The position numbers and the translations under genes are program-made. A stretch of 64,000 nt of DNA from a virus, in IMG/VR virus record IMGVR_UViG_3300034117_001582, positions 1 to 64,000 of that record; one strand, 5' to 3'. Of this stretch, positions 40,555-49,046 are shown one piece after another. Below the pieces are notes generated by a model, which was not told where the DNA came from, did no database searches, and worked only from the letters and a program-made list of their open reading frames with translations. Every line of letters begins with the position of its first letter. The first letter of the stretch is position 1.

Positions 40555-41782
40555 TTGCGGATCGATTAAGATATGATAATTTTTTAGGTTGTCTTTCTTC
40601 AACAACTTGTTGTGTTTGTTCTACCTCTTTTTCTTCCGTTTCTATTTCTGTATTTTTTTCTTCTTTTATCTCGTAATACTCTCTTTCAAAAAATTCATGG
40701 TCTTCTCTATCATCTTTAACTTGTAAATCCAACAACTCTTCTAATTTTTTTAATTCATCTTCAGTTGGTGATATTGGTTCTTCATGTATTTTATCCCATA
40801 TTGGATAATTACCTTCTAACACTTTTTCTAACTTTTCTAAGTCTTCCTCTGTTGGTGTGTATTTTTCTTTTTGGATTTCTTCTAATTCTATTCTACCCGC
40901 TTCTTTACTTAACTCATCAATATCAACTTGGGGGGTATCATGTATGGTATCATGTATGGTATCTTGTACGGTATTATCTTCTTTTCTACGTTTTTTAAAT
41001 GCTTGATTAGTTGCAATAACTAATGTAATTGCAAGGGGGTCAAACACAAATATTAAAAGTAAAATGAAAAGGTTCGCAACTTTTTTAACATCCCAACCTG
41101 AAATCTCACTAATATATTTAATAGAACCTAATTCGCTTTCTTCAAGTTCTGCAGATTCCATATTGAGTATATCAATATCCAATTTAGTGATACTATCGTT
41201 CATAGCATCAATACGAGTGGACACCTTATCTCTATTTTCTGTGGTAAGTTTTAATTGGTCCTCAAATGATTTACGGTTAGCATTATTTGCCTTTGTAATA
41301 AGTTGTCCCGTTTTTCTATCAACAGTTTGGGTTGTAGTATTATTAGATAACCCATCACGTAATTTTGAGATGTCTTTATCTAATACCTCTTTTTCTTTTT
41401 GGAGTTCTACTTTAATTTCGTCAAAACGACCCTTTTTAACCTCAACGTTTTTGATTCTTTTGTTGTTGATTTCAAGTTTTGCAATATTACCCTGAAACCC
41501 CGTACTTAATAATCCATAGATACCAAGTGAGGTAATAAGTGATAAGGTAATAAGAGCAATTGTAAGGTATATTTTTAATACACCATAGGTCTCTTTCCAT
41601 TTATCGTGTAAGTACGTTGCAATTGCAATCTTTGATATCTCCAAAAAGCTACCCATAATAATAACAGGTAAAGCAACGCCAACAAATACCACAGATAATC
41701 CAACAACACTATAATAAGCGGCAGTACCCGATAACCCAAGAGCACAAAATAATAAAAACCAAGGTAAAAATTTTTCTTTCAT
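40523..41782 (-). CDS. Multi-pass membrane protein with coiled coil, 419 aa
   Basis: 419 residues. Three or four TM helices in the first ~120 residues, a long coiled coil (~125-230), one more TM helix (LFILLLIFVFDPLAITLVI) and a charged cytosolic tail containing an HDTIHDT repeat. Not recognised. TATTTAT lies in the leader. The layout suggests an envelope-spanning or membrane-organising protein. Confidence 0.65.
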   Translation of the reverse strand: MKEKFLPWFLLFCALGLSGTAAYYSVVGLSVVFVGVALPVIIMGSFLEISKIAIATYLHDKWKETYGVLKIYLTIALITLSLITSLGIYGLLSTGFQGNIAKLEINNKRIKNVEVKKGRFDEIKVELQKEKEVLDKDISKLRDGLSNNTTTQTVDRKTGQLITKANNANRKSFEDQLKLTTENRDKVSTRIDAMNDSITKLDIDILNMESAELEESELGSIKYISEISGWDVKKVANLFILLLIFVFDPLAITLVIATNQAFKKRRKEDNTVQDTIHDTIHDTPQVDIDELSKEAGRIELEEIQKEKYTPTEEDLEKLEKVLEGNYPIWDKIHEEPISPTEDELKKLEELLDLQVKDDREDHEFFEREYYEIKEEKNTEIETEEKEVEQTQQVVEERQPKKLSYLNRSANGKSLRINRI

Positions 41783-41821
41783 ATTAATAAACTATAATAG
41801 ATAAATATAAAAGATAAAGAA

Positions 41822-41956
41822 AAAATAAAACCCCCACCGGCGCCGATGAGGGAGTGTAGTTTCATCTTACCATATAGATAAGATTGGGGAGTTTCACCCT
41901 GGTGACTTCAGGCACCTTCTGCCGAGTTGTAAGGGTAATCTCGGTTCAACCCTTTT
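41822..41956 (-). ncRNA. Structured 3' UTR and terminator after the sigma gene
   Basis: Right after the sigma-factor stop the minus strand folds into AAGGGT/ACCCTT, GGTG-CCTGAAGT-CACC and ATCTTA/TAAGAT stems, then a strong GC terminator (CCCTCATCG-GCGC-CGGTGGGGG, two wobbles) and a T-rich run. About 135 bases with more structure than a plain terminator needs; a small processed RNA or regulatory element is possible. Confidence 0.55.
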
Positions 41957-41957
41957 T

Positions 41958-42773
41958 TTACATGTATTCAAATAAATCTGAACATTCGTTTCTTAATTTA
42001 CGAAGTGCTTTTTCTTTGATTTGACGAACACGTTCCTTAGTTAAAGAAAAGTCAGACCCAATATCTTCTAATGTACGTGGTGTTCCTGTGATACCGTAAT
42101 AATCCTCAACAATCGCACGTTCTCTGTCATCAAGAACAGACATAATACCCATCATCTTTTCTTTTAGTATGTCCTGTGTTGAAAATACTTCGTCAGGTGA
42201 GTCCACATTTTCATTTTTGATAATATCAATTAAAGTATCACCATCCTCATTGATGTGCATATCCAAGTCAATCATTCTTGGTAGGTTTGCAAACTTATCC
42301 GACAAATCTTTATTTGTTTTTTCGTTTTCACGTTTTTCTTTTTGCATATCCTGAACAACATTAACCGGAAGTCGGATAGTGCGTGAATTATCGTTTAGTG
42401 ATTGTAGAATTGATTGTTTAATCCACCATACCGCATATGAAATGAATCGGTTTTTCTTTGTCCAATCAAAGTTTTTAATCGCCTTCATTAATCCAAAGTT
42501 CCCTTCAGCAATTAAATCAGATAAATCAACACCTTGATTTTGATATTGTTTTGCCACTGTGATAACAAAACGTAAGTTACCCTCAAGCATTTCTTTTTGA
42601 ATTGCATCTTTTTCACGTTGTGAACAATCTTCCGAAGCGATTCTTTCGCCTAAGGCCCGTTCTCTCTCGGGTGTCATAACTTTTAATTTTCTAATGTCCT
42701 TTAAATAAAATTGGATTTCATCCTGATTTAAAGGGTTAGTTGATTTAATCTCTCCCATTTTGTCTTTTTCCAT
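41958..42773 (-). CDS. RpoD-like primary-type sigma factor
   Basis: 271 residues. Region 1.2 (DEIQFYLKDIRKLKVMTPER), region 2 (GNLRFVITVAKQYQNQGVDL, DLIAEGNFGLMKAI, NRFISYAVWWIKQSILQSL), region 3 (a divergent segment) and region 4 with the helix-turn-helix TLEDIGSDFSLTKERVRQIK. It has the form of group 1/2 sigma factors of Bacteroidota without region 1.1. It probably binds host core RNA polymerase and directs it to phage promoters; whether it reads TAnnTTTG or TATTTAT is unknown. Overlaps the upstream gene by 29 bp. Confidence 0.93.
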   Translation of the reverse strand: MEKDKMGEIKSTNPLNQDEIQFYLKDIRKLKVMTPERERALGERIASEDCSQREKDAIQKEMLEGNLRFVITVAKQYQNQGVDLSDLIAEGNFGLMKAIKNFDWTKKNRFISYAVWWIKQSILQSLNDNSRTIRLPVNVVQDMQKEKRENEKTNKDLSDKFANLPRMIDLDMHINEDGDTLIDIIKNENVDSPDEVFSTQDILKEKMMGIMSVLDDRERAIVEDYYGITGTPRTLEDIGSDFSLTKERVRQIKEKALRKLRNECSDLFEYM

Positions 42774-43341
42774 AGTTGTCTAAAATTTGTTTCTCTTCTG
42801 TTGTTAATGACTCAATTCCTTTCTCTGTTATTTTATCTAAAATTTCATCCGTTGTTGGTTTTAGTGCCGGTGGAACATTGAACCTAATTGGAAAATTAAA
42901 AATATCTTCCGACAAAGGTACCATAAAATCCATCATACCACTAATTTTATTTCTTTTTTCTTCACTTAATTTTTCTGTGTCTACTTCTTTGTTCTTATTT
43001 TCTACTTTTACTCCGTCAATATTTAAAAAATCTTTCTTCAATTTTCTATCCATTTTGATGTCTACGTTTTCAGTTGCTTCTATCAAAAAGTATTGTTCAA
43101 CTAAATCCTCTAAACACATATCAACATATTCTTTCAGGTCTTCAAATGTTTCTTTCGTTCTAAAGTGTAAAGTCATACCAAATTCACCATAATTGAATTT
43201 TAAAAATTTGGATGATATAACCGTAACTAACTGATACGAAATGTCTTCAATAAAGTTTTCTATTTCAGTGAAATCACCAAAAATAAATAACATATATCTT
43301 TTATCTTGTGATTCCATATTTTCTTTCTTTTTTCTTTTCAT
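42745..43341 (-). CDS. Hypothetical protein, 198 aa, linked to the sigma gene
   Basis: 198 residues. The N-terminal half (YMLFIFGDFTEIENFIEDIS) is alpha/beta; the C-terminal TTDEILDKITEKGIESLTTE is like a short motif at the end of some Bacteroidota membrane proteins. It overlaps the sigma gene, so a regulatory partner such as an anti-sigma is possible but not shown. Confidence 0.55.
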   Translation of the reverse strand: MKRKKKENMESQDKRYMLFIFGDFTEIENFIEDISYQLVTVISSKFLKFNYGEFGMTLHFRTKETFEDLKEYVDMCLEDLVEQYFLIEATENVDIKMDRKLKKDFLNIDGVKVENKNKEVDTEKLSEEKRNKISGMMDFMVPLSEDIFNFPIRFNVPPALKPTTDEILDKITEKGIESLTTEEKQILDNYGKRQNGRD

Positions 43342-43378
43342 AAATATTTCTTTAATGTGTTTTACAATATATTATAAT

Positions 43379-43906
43379 TTAAATGCATATGTGCTCAATT
43401 GGGAATTCATTGAAGTAATATTTAAACCCCTCTTTATTTAAGTATTTTTTTACGGTGTCGTATTTTTCTTTTAGAAACCAATCACTAAGTAAGTAAAAAT
43501 AATCAATATCATACCCCAAATCTTCACATAATGTTGTCAAAAGAAAGCGTTTAAAATGAGCTGTCTCAATTTTTTCGTCAGCCGATCCAGGTCCCTTTTG
43601 AAATTTGTCATCTCCAAAATAAATTGTATTTGTTTGGTAATTTACAAAAACAATATCCGGTAATAATTGTTTTGAGATTCTATCTTTCCAATTAATACCC
43701 TTTGGTTTTAAAAATTTTTTATAAAACGAATGTTTTGGACAATATAACCCAATTAAAACTCCGTTTTTAAAAACTTCATTATTTTTGTTTACCACCACAC
43801 CATCAACATTTTCAAGTGCGGTTAATAAATTCATTTTTTCTTCAAATGCTAAACCATTTTTGTTTGTGTTTGCACCTCCTCCGTGTATATTTCTTTTTCT
43901 TCCCAT
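43379..43906 (-). CDS. Putative type II restriction endonuclease (PD-D/ExK)
   Basis: 175 residues. LLPDIVFVNYQTNTIYFGDD followed by KFQKGPGSADEKIETA fits a PD-(D/E)xK nuclease core, where PD, DDK and the GS-x-DEK segment are typical of several type II restriction enzymes. Directly upstream on the same strand is a DNA methyltransferase, 25 bp away. A host-type promoter for this gene (43914-43944) is partly inside the methyltransferase 3' end, separating expression of the two. Confidence 0.6.
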   Translation of the reverse strand: MGRKRNIHGGGANTNKNGLAFEEKMNLLTALENVDGVVVNKNNEVFKNGVLIGLYCPKHSFYKKFLKPKGINWKDRISKQLLPDIVFVNYQTNTIYFGDDKFQKGPGSADEKIETAHFKRFLLTTLCEDLGYDIDYFYLLSDWFLKEKYDTVKKYLNKEGFKYYFNEFPIEHICI

Positions 43907-43913
43907 AATGCTA

Positions 43914-43944
43914 CAAAGATAATGAACATAATTAACTTTCCAAA
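43914..43944 (-). promoter_or_regulatory. Host-type promoter of the nuclease gene
   Basis: Minus strand: TTTG at 43941-43944, 19-nt spacer, TATCTTTG at 43914-43921, 7 nt before the ATG. Lies over the methyltransferase stop. Confidence 0.75.
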
Positions 43945-44741
43945 GAATCTAATGTAATTTTTATTCTTTCGTTACATATATCAACATATTCTTGTGAAAT
44001 TTCACTACCAATGTAGTCTCTATTCATTAAAATGCACATTTTAGCAACAGTACCTGACCCGATAAATGGGTCATAAATTAAATCACCTTTATTAGTCCAT
44101 GTATTAATATGGTCTCTAACCAACTCTTCAGGAAAAATTGCTGGATGTTTGTGAGCTATCTTATCTTTAGATGCAAATCCACCACCATTAACGTACCTCC
44201 AAATATTATTTCTTGGACTAAAATTAGGAACAGGTTTAATGTCACCAACCTCAACTAATTGTTCATTTTCACCAATACGTTTGGTGTTTTTACCCCAATT
44301 TGTATGACCAGCCCATTTATTTGGTTTATCACATATTAGGTTAGATGTTTTGGGTTTACCCTTTGAGAATACAAACATATACTCAAATATTTGAGTATAT
44401 CTATTACTTTTAGCGCTGGCAGGGTATGAACTTGAATTTTTTTCATAAATCATAGTATCATGTAATAAAAATCCTGCATCCATAAATTTTAACGCTTGTC
44501 TAAAACTTGTTCCTGATTCAGAACCTTTAATTACTTGGTCATTAACCACCCAAACTACCACACCACCTTTCTTAGTGGTTCGGTATAGTTCGGGAGCTAA
44601 CGTATCTATATCAAATGAAAATCCATTATATTTTCTAATGTCATCATAGGGTGGAGATGTTATCACCATATCATAGTAATCATCAGACATCTTAGACAAA
44701 GTCTCTAAGTTATCTTCTAAATAAATTTGATTTTTTTCCAT
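43932..44741 (-). CDS. DNA methyltransferase (N4-C or N6-A), TSPPY type
   Basis: 269 residues. Catalytic TSPPYDDIRKY near residue 30, target-recognition region in the middle, and IYDPFIGSGTVAKMCILMNR near the end (motif I). Beta-class layout as in type II enzymes. It pairs with the neighbouring PD-(D/E)xK protein, suggesting a restriction-modification unit carried by the phage. Confidence 0.88.
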   Translation of the reverse strand: MEKNQIYLEDNLETLSKMSDDYYDMVITSPPYDDIRKYNGFSFDIDTLAPELYRTTKKGGVVVWVVNDQVIKGSESGTSFRQALKFMDAGFLLHDTMIYEKNSSSYPASAKSNRYTQIFEYMFVFSKGKPKTSNLICDKPNKWAGHTNWGKNTKRIGENEQLVEVGDIKPVPNFSPRNNIWRYVNGGGFASKDKIAHKHPAIFPEELVRDHINTWTNKGDLIYDPFIGSGTVAKMCILMNRDYIGSEISQEYVDICNERIKITLDSLES

Positions 44742-44776
44742 ATCTAAGTATAGGTGATAATCACTAACTAATCAAT

Positions 44777-45310
44777 TTATAAATATTCTTTGTTTTCTTC
44801 ATACCACATTTCTTTAATTTTTGTTACAGAAACTTTAACATTTGTTTTGTTACAAATTAATTCTGTTATACCAACGGACTCTAATTTTTTGTCCCAATAA
44901 AGACATGATTCAATAGTATCATAAGTAAACTTCCATTCGTGTTTGAATACTTTACTATTATTCAAAACTTTTTCAATTGGTAGTAAGACATTTAACGCCT
45001 TTAACGTTTTTTTAAAGTCCTCAACAGAATTCCATTTTTTGTGTAGTTTTTTCTTGTATATGTACAAAACAATGTTTGAAATACCAATTAAATGGTCCTC
45101 AGTTTCATTCTTCATATTTTCAATATGGTAAGGAAGTTGTATTTTAACATCCTTAACATTATTGTCAAAGATAATGGGATTTCTTAACATCGTAGCACAC
45201 GTCTCCAATATTTCAGTATCGTTTTCAAAATCTTCAGACAATGTATCCATAACGGACATTAGTCTTTTAACACATTGATATCTTTTTTCCCATTCTTGTT
45301 TAGTTCTCAT
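44777..45310 (-). CDS. Hypothetical protein, 177 aa
   Basis: 177 residues, helical, soluble. Not recognised. A TATATTTG box (45316-45323) ends 5 nt before its ATG, so probably an early transcript; the upstream box is weak. Confidence 0.55.
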   Translation of the reverse strand: MRTKQEWEKRYQCVKRLMSVMDTLSEDFENDTEILETCATMLRNPIIFDNNVKDVKIQLPYHIENMKNETEDHLIGISNIVLYIYKKKLHKKWNSVEDFKKTLKALNVLLPIEKVLNNSKVFKHEWKFTYDTIESCLYWDKKLESVGITELICNKTNVKVSVTKIKEMWYEENKEYL

Positions 45311-45334
45311 ATTAACAAATATAAGAATAAAACA

Positions 45335-47683
45335 TCAATTGGTTACCAATTTACTTAAAACTTTTGAAATATTATTTTCTTTGGTAATCTTAACCGTAGA
45401 ATCCGCCCATTGCGAAACTAAGGTCGAGTGAGTTATAACGAAGATTTTTTCAAAATAGTCTTTAATCTTAACAAAAAATTCATAAACCATATCCAAGTTG
45501 TCATTACTAATTTTTCCAAACACCTCATCAAAAATAATCACGTTTGGTTTTGACAAACTACATATCTTACTTAGTACCGATCTCAACGCCAAAGACGCTA
45601 TTGTCTTCTCGTACCCCGAACCTGAAACCATTAACTTTTCAACACCCGAACTATTATCAACCATTATAAATTCAACCTCATTCTTATCGTTAATTCTGAT
45701 TTCCAATTTGAAATAACAAGAGTCCTCCATTAATCTTTGAAGTTCGGAGTTGATTAATGGCATCATCGTTTTCATAATGATTTTTGATACCCCATTCTTT
45801 CCGTAAGCCTCCAAATAGATTTTATAAATCTTTTCTTTTTCTTCCTCTTCTTTGATTTTAACAATCAATTTTTTATTATTTGAAATCTTCTCTTCTTTAG
45901 ATTTGATTTCATATTCATTGGTGGTTATAGCATTGTTTTTAGTTCTTTTCATACCATCCAATTCGTCTAATCTTAAATCAGCCTTAATTAACATTGAGTC
46001 AATTTGTTGGTTCTGTTTAATCTTATCTTGTATTTCTTCGTATCGTTTTAACTTATCTTTTAACACCCCCATCTTTAAATCACAAGATTCAATTGATAGT
46101 TCGTATTTTTCTTTAATGAGTTTGTTTTTTTCATACTCATCAAACTCTTTTTTAAGTTGTACAAATGCTTGTTCTTTGCCTGTTAAAACCTGCATTAACC
46201 TTTCTTTTTGGTCTTTATGCGTAATATAACCATCAAGTTCGGCAATCTTTGCATTTGTAATTGAAGCATTCATTAACTCAATTCCACAGTGTTCACATTT
46301 AATTCCGCCCTCAACAGAAGATTTTAACTTATTGATTGATGTAATTTCAGTATCGATTCTTACAACATCTTTATAAACAACATTATACTCTTCTTTAATT
46401 TTATCGTGTTCCTCTTCTTTGTAAAACTCCGAAGGTTCAACGACTTTTAGTTCATTCATTTTTGTTACAAATCCAGACTTATTATAGTCAATACCTTTAA
46501 TTTCTTCTTCAGTATTTTCGGGATTAAGTATCGAAATTTCTTGGTCAATGTCAGAGTGTTTTTTCTTCAATATGTCATCACGATATTCTTTTCCTTTTGA
46601 TATCTTTTCATCAATCTCAACAAGTTCTTTTTTAATGTCGTCAATCTGTGTGGTTAACTCACCAATTTTAGTATTTAAATCCTCGTTATCGGTTTTTAGT
46701 TGTTCAGATGAATATACATTAGACATCTTTGACTTTGAAAACTCAGAATACACTTCTTTTGCTGTTTCTTCTTTTGTTTTTAAAAACTCCAATCCCATAA
46801 ATCTTGAAAGTACCTGACCTCTAGCGGTTGGTTTTGCATCCAATAATTCTTCAAGGTTTGTTGCCGTTGTAAGAATGGTCATCAGGAAGTCTTCTTTGGT
46901 ACCAATAGACGTTTTAATGAACGCTTCGGTCTCTCTTCGTTGTTCTCCTTGAAAATTCTGTAAACTACCGTCAGATAGCTTCTTAAAGAAGTCTAACTCC
47001 GTTTTAACATTCCAATCGCCCTTTTTAGATGACTTACGTTCAATAGTTCTAATAATAATATAATCTTCACCATCAATTGTAACCTCACCCTTAACCGTAA
47101 CTTTATCCTTGTCGGTAAATCTGTTGAATATCTCTTCAGCCTTTGTTGTCTTTGTCGTTTCATTAAAAAATAAGAACATCAACAAATCGACAGACAATAC
47201 CGTTTTACCACCAAAGTTTGGTGGGTTTGACTCGATAACCACAATACCATTTAGACTATCAAAATCTAATCTTTGGTTTTCTCCATATGATAAGAAATTG
47301 GAAAATTCTATATTTCGAATATACCACTTTTTAAATTGTGTGGATTCTTCTTGTTTTTCGAGCATTTTATTTTCAACCATTCGATTGATTAATAAAATAT
47401 TTTCGTGATAGTTCCCATAACCTTTTGATTCTAAAAACTTTTTAAGAAGTTCCAACTGGTAGTTTGCGTCCGAAATGTTAACAGAAACATCAATACTTTG
47501 CATTGTGTCTTTCTCAACATTTTTAACTTTTGTTAAGACATTCACATTAGTGGTATTATACTTTTTTTGAAAGTAATGTTTAACACTTTTGAGTTTATCT
47601 TGTGTAAAGTTTTCCGGCAAATCTTCCCAAACAACTTGAATAGTTGGGTTTTCAAACTTAGAAAAATCCAATCCTTTAATCAT
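45335..47683 (-). CDS. Rad50/SbcC-like (T4 gp46-like) recombination ATPase
   Basis: 782 residues from Met at 47683 (the longer frame enters the gene upstream). ATP-binding segment VVIESNPPNFGGKTVLS is a degenerate Walker A. Long coiled-coil arms surround a zinc hook (KCEHCG). The C-terminal half has MVSGSGYEKTIASLALRSVL (signature region) and Walker B NVIIFDEVFGKI. With the Mre11-like protein at 49018-49797 it should form the SbcCD/gp46-47 nuclease that processes DNA ends for recombination-dependent replication. Confidence 0.92.
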   Translation of the reverse strand: MIKGLDFSKFENPTIQVVWEDLPENFTQDKLKSVKHYFQKKYNTTNVNVLTKVKNVEKDTMQSIDVSVNISDANYQLELLKKFLESKGYGNYHENILLINRMVENKMLEKQEESTQFKKWYIRNIEFSNFLSYGENQRLDFDSLNGIVVIESNPPNFGGKTVLSVDLLMFLFFNETTKTTKAEEIFNRFTDKDKVTVKGEVTIDGEDYIIIRTIERKSSKKGDWNVKTELDFFKKLSDGSLQNFQGEQRRETEAFIKTSIGTKEDFLMTILTTATNLEELLDAKPTARGQVLSRFMGLEFLKTKEETAKEVYSEFSKSKMSNVYSSEQLKTDNEDLNTKIGELTTQIDDIKKELVEIDEKISKGKEYRDDILKKKHSDIDQEISILNPENTEEEIKGIDYNKSGFVTKMNELKVVEPSEFYKEEEHDKIKEEYNVVYKDVVRIDTEITSINKLKSSVEGGIKCEHCGIELMNASITNAKIAELDGYITHKDQKERLMQVLTGKEQAFVQLKKEFDEYEKNKLIKEKYELSIESCDLKMGVLKDKLKRYEEIQDKIKQNQQIDSMLIKADLRLDELDGMKRTKNNAITTNEYEIKSKEEKISNNKKLIVKIKEEEEKEKIYKIYLEAYGKNGVSKIIMKTMMPLINSELQRLMEDSCYFKLEIRINDKNEVEFIMVDNSSGVEKLMVSGSGYEKTIASLALRSVLSKICSLSKPNVIIFDEVFGKISNDNLDMVYEFFVKIKDYFEKIFVITHSTLVSQWADSTVKITKENNISKVLSKLVTN

Positions 47684-47702
47684 AATTTTGTAATTAAATG
47701 GT

Positions 47703-47993
47703 TTACTCTCCTTGAACAGATTCGTTTGATTCTGTGGTATCTTCTGATACTTCATTTGATGCCGTTTCTTCAGTTTCTGACGTTAATTCACCTAACATTT
47801 TGCCCATACCTAACATTTCACTAATACCTGACATTTCAGACATACCAGACATGGATGCAAATTGTTCTTTCATTTTAGTCATTTGTTCTTCAAATGCCGC
47901 CTCCCATTCTTTTTTCATTTTTTTTTCAACGTGTTTACGTTCTTGGTTTCTTTTCAAAACTTTTGCTCTGTGAGCTTTTGCTGCTTTTCCCAT
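47703..47993 (-). CDS. Small protein with basic start and Met/Gly-rich middle
   Basis: 96 residues. Highly basic N-terminus (GKAAKAHRAKVLKRNQERKH), a Met/Gly/Ser-rich middle (MSGMSEMSGISEMLGMGKML) and an acidic Ser/Thr/Glu tail. Possibly RNA- or DNA-binding. No family recognised. Confidence 0.55.
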   Translation of the reverse strand: MGKAAKAHRAKVLKRNQERKHVEKKMKKEWEAAFEEQMTKMKEQFASMSGMSEMSGISEMLGMGKMLGELTSETEETASNEVSEDTTESNESVQGE

Positions 47994-48009
47994 TTTATGT
48001 TATTAGTTA

Positions 48010-48369
48010 TTATTTATTACTCGGTCTATTTTCTTCAAACCATTCGATAATTGCGTTGATTGCCCATACAAATCCAGCACCCAACATACCATCAAAGAAT
48101 ACCGCTAAAATTTTGTTAAGTCCAATAATTTCTACGTTTGGTGAAAAATAAGCCAAAGATAAAAAGAACCCAACCCATGTTGATGTACATAACATACATT
48201 TAATTAAATCAGACACAAAAGAAAACACAGGAGTTAATATTTTCAATCCATTACCTGGTTGTGCGTTTTTATGTATCCAATTTCTCAATCCGTTAAAGAT
48301 TGAGCCATAAACTAAAATTGTCGTCATTCCATAGGCTACGACTGCCCAAATTAATAAATTCATAATCAT
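48010..48369 (-). CDS. Membrane protein, 119 aa
   Basis: 119 residues with three hydrophobic segments; CMLCTSTWVGFFLSLAYF in the middle and GFVWAINAIIEWFEENRP at the end. This resembles a family of small phage inner-membrane proteins of unknown role (WVGF...). Four-base overlap with the gene upstream. Confidence 0.6.
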   Translation of the reverse strand: MIMNLLIWAVVAYGMTTILVYGSIFNGLRNWIHKNAQPGNGLKILTPVFSFVSDLIKCMLCTSTWVGFFLSLAYFSPNVEIIGLNKILAVFFDGMLGAGFVWAINAIIEWFEENRPSNK

Positions 48370-49046
48370 CTGTATAAATCATTGTTTAGGTTAGAACTAC
48401 CATGAAAACGAGCTCTTGTAAAGTCACTTTCTATTGGTTTTTCTAACATTTGTTTATTTAATTCTTCATTTTTCTTTTTCAAATCTCTAACCTGACCAGT
48501 TAGATTTTGAACGGTTTGTTGAAGCATTTTAACCTTATTATCGTCTGAATTAATGTCTAAATTACGTCTAAGTTCGTCTAACTCATTATCCTTTTTAGAC
48601 ATTTCATTTTGGAAAAAACTTTCCATTTCTGTCGTTTTAGTGGAAAATTCTTGTCTAATTTTGTCAATTTCAGTGGTCTTAATCGAAACTTCTTCGTTTA
48701 AGTGTTCTATTTTTGACAACAATTCAGTCTCACCATTTTTGTCACTAATGTATTCTATTTTTGTGACAATTTTTTCAACTTCCTTAATAACCTCAACAGG
48801 TACTTCCACTAGTATTTCTCGGATTACCTCAATTTCCACCCGTTTTTCTTCAATCCCACCCGTTTTTAAGTCTTTTTCACCTTCATTAAGTGTTTTTCCC
48901 AAAAGACCATACTTCTTTATGTTAAACCCTTCTTGAAAAATGTTTTTAATAAAACTATCAATATCATCAATATTATTAAGTTTACAAAAACTCTCGACAC
49001 CGCCGAGAGTTTCTTTATTAAAGATTTTTGAGTAATTCAGTTCCAT
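48366..49046 (-). CDS. Coiled-coil protein, 226 aa
   Basis: 226 residues from Met at 49046, which lies inside the 3' end of the gene upstream. A repetitive IREILVEVPVEVIKEVEKIV segment and two long coiled coils make it an elongated protein. Located between the two subunits of the SbcCD-like nuclease; perhaps functionally linked. Confidence 0.6.
   Translation of the reverse strand: MELNYSKIFNKETLGGVESFCKLNNIDDIDSFIKNIFQEGFNIKKYGLLGKTLNEGEKDLKTGGIEEKRVEIEVIREILVEVPVEVIKEVEKIVTKIEYISDKNGETELLSKIEHLNEEVSIKTTEIDKIRQEFSTKTTEMESFFQNEMSKKDNELDELRRNLDINSDDNKVKMLQQTVQNLTGQVRDLKKKNEELNKQMLEKPIESDFTRARFHGSSNLNNDLYR

Noticed and set aside
41064-41495. Plus-strand open frame of 143 codons
   Set aside because: Antisense to the well-supported membrane coiled-coil gene, and its make-up (Ser/Leu-rich) is typical of antisense frames in this genome.
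42776-43192. Plus-strand open frame of 138 codons
   Set aside because: Antisense to the gene coupled to the sigma factor; no promoter or family signal.
45852-46229. Plus-strand open frame of 125 codons
   Set aside because: Antisense to the coiled-coil region of the SbcC-like gene, where such shadows are common.
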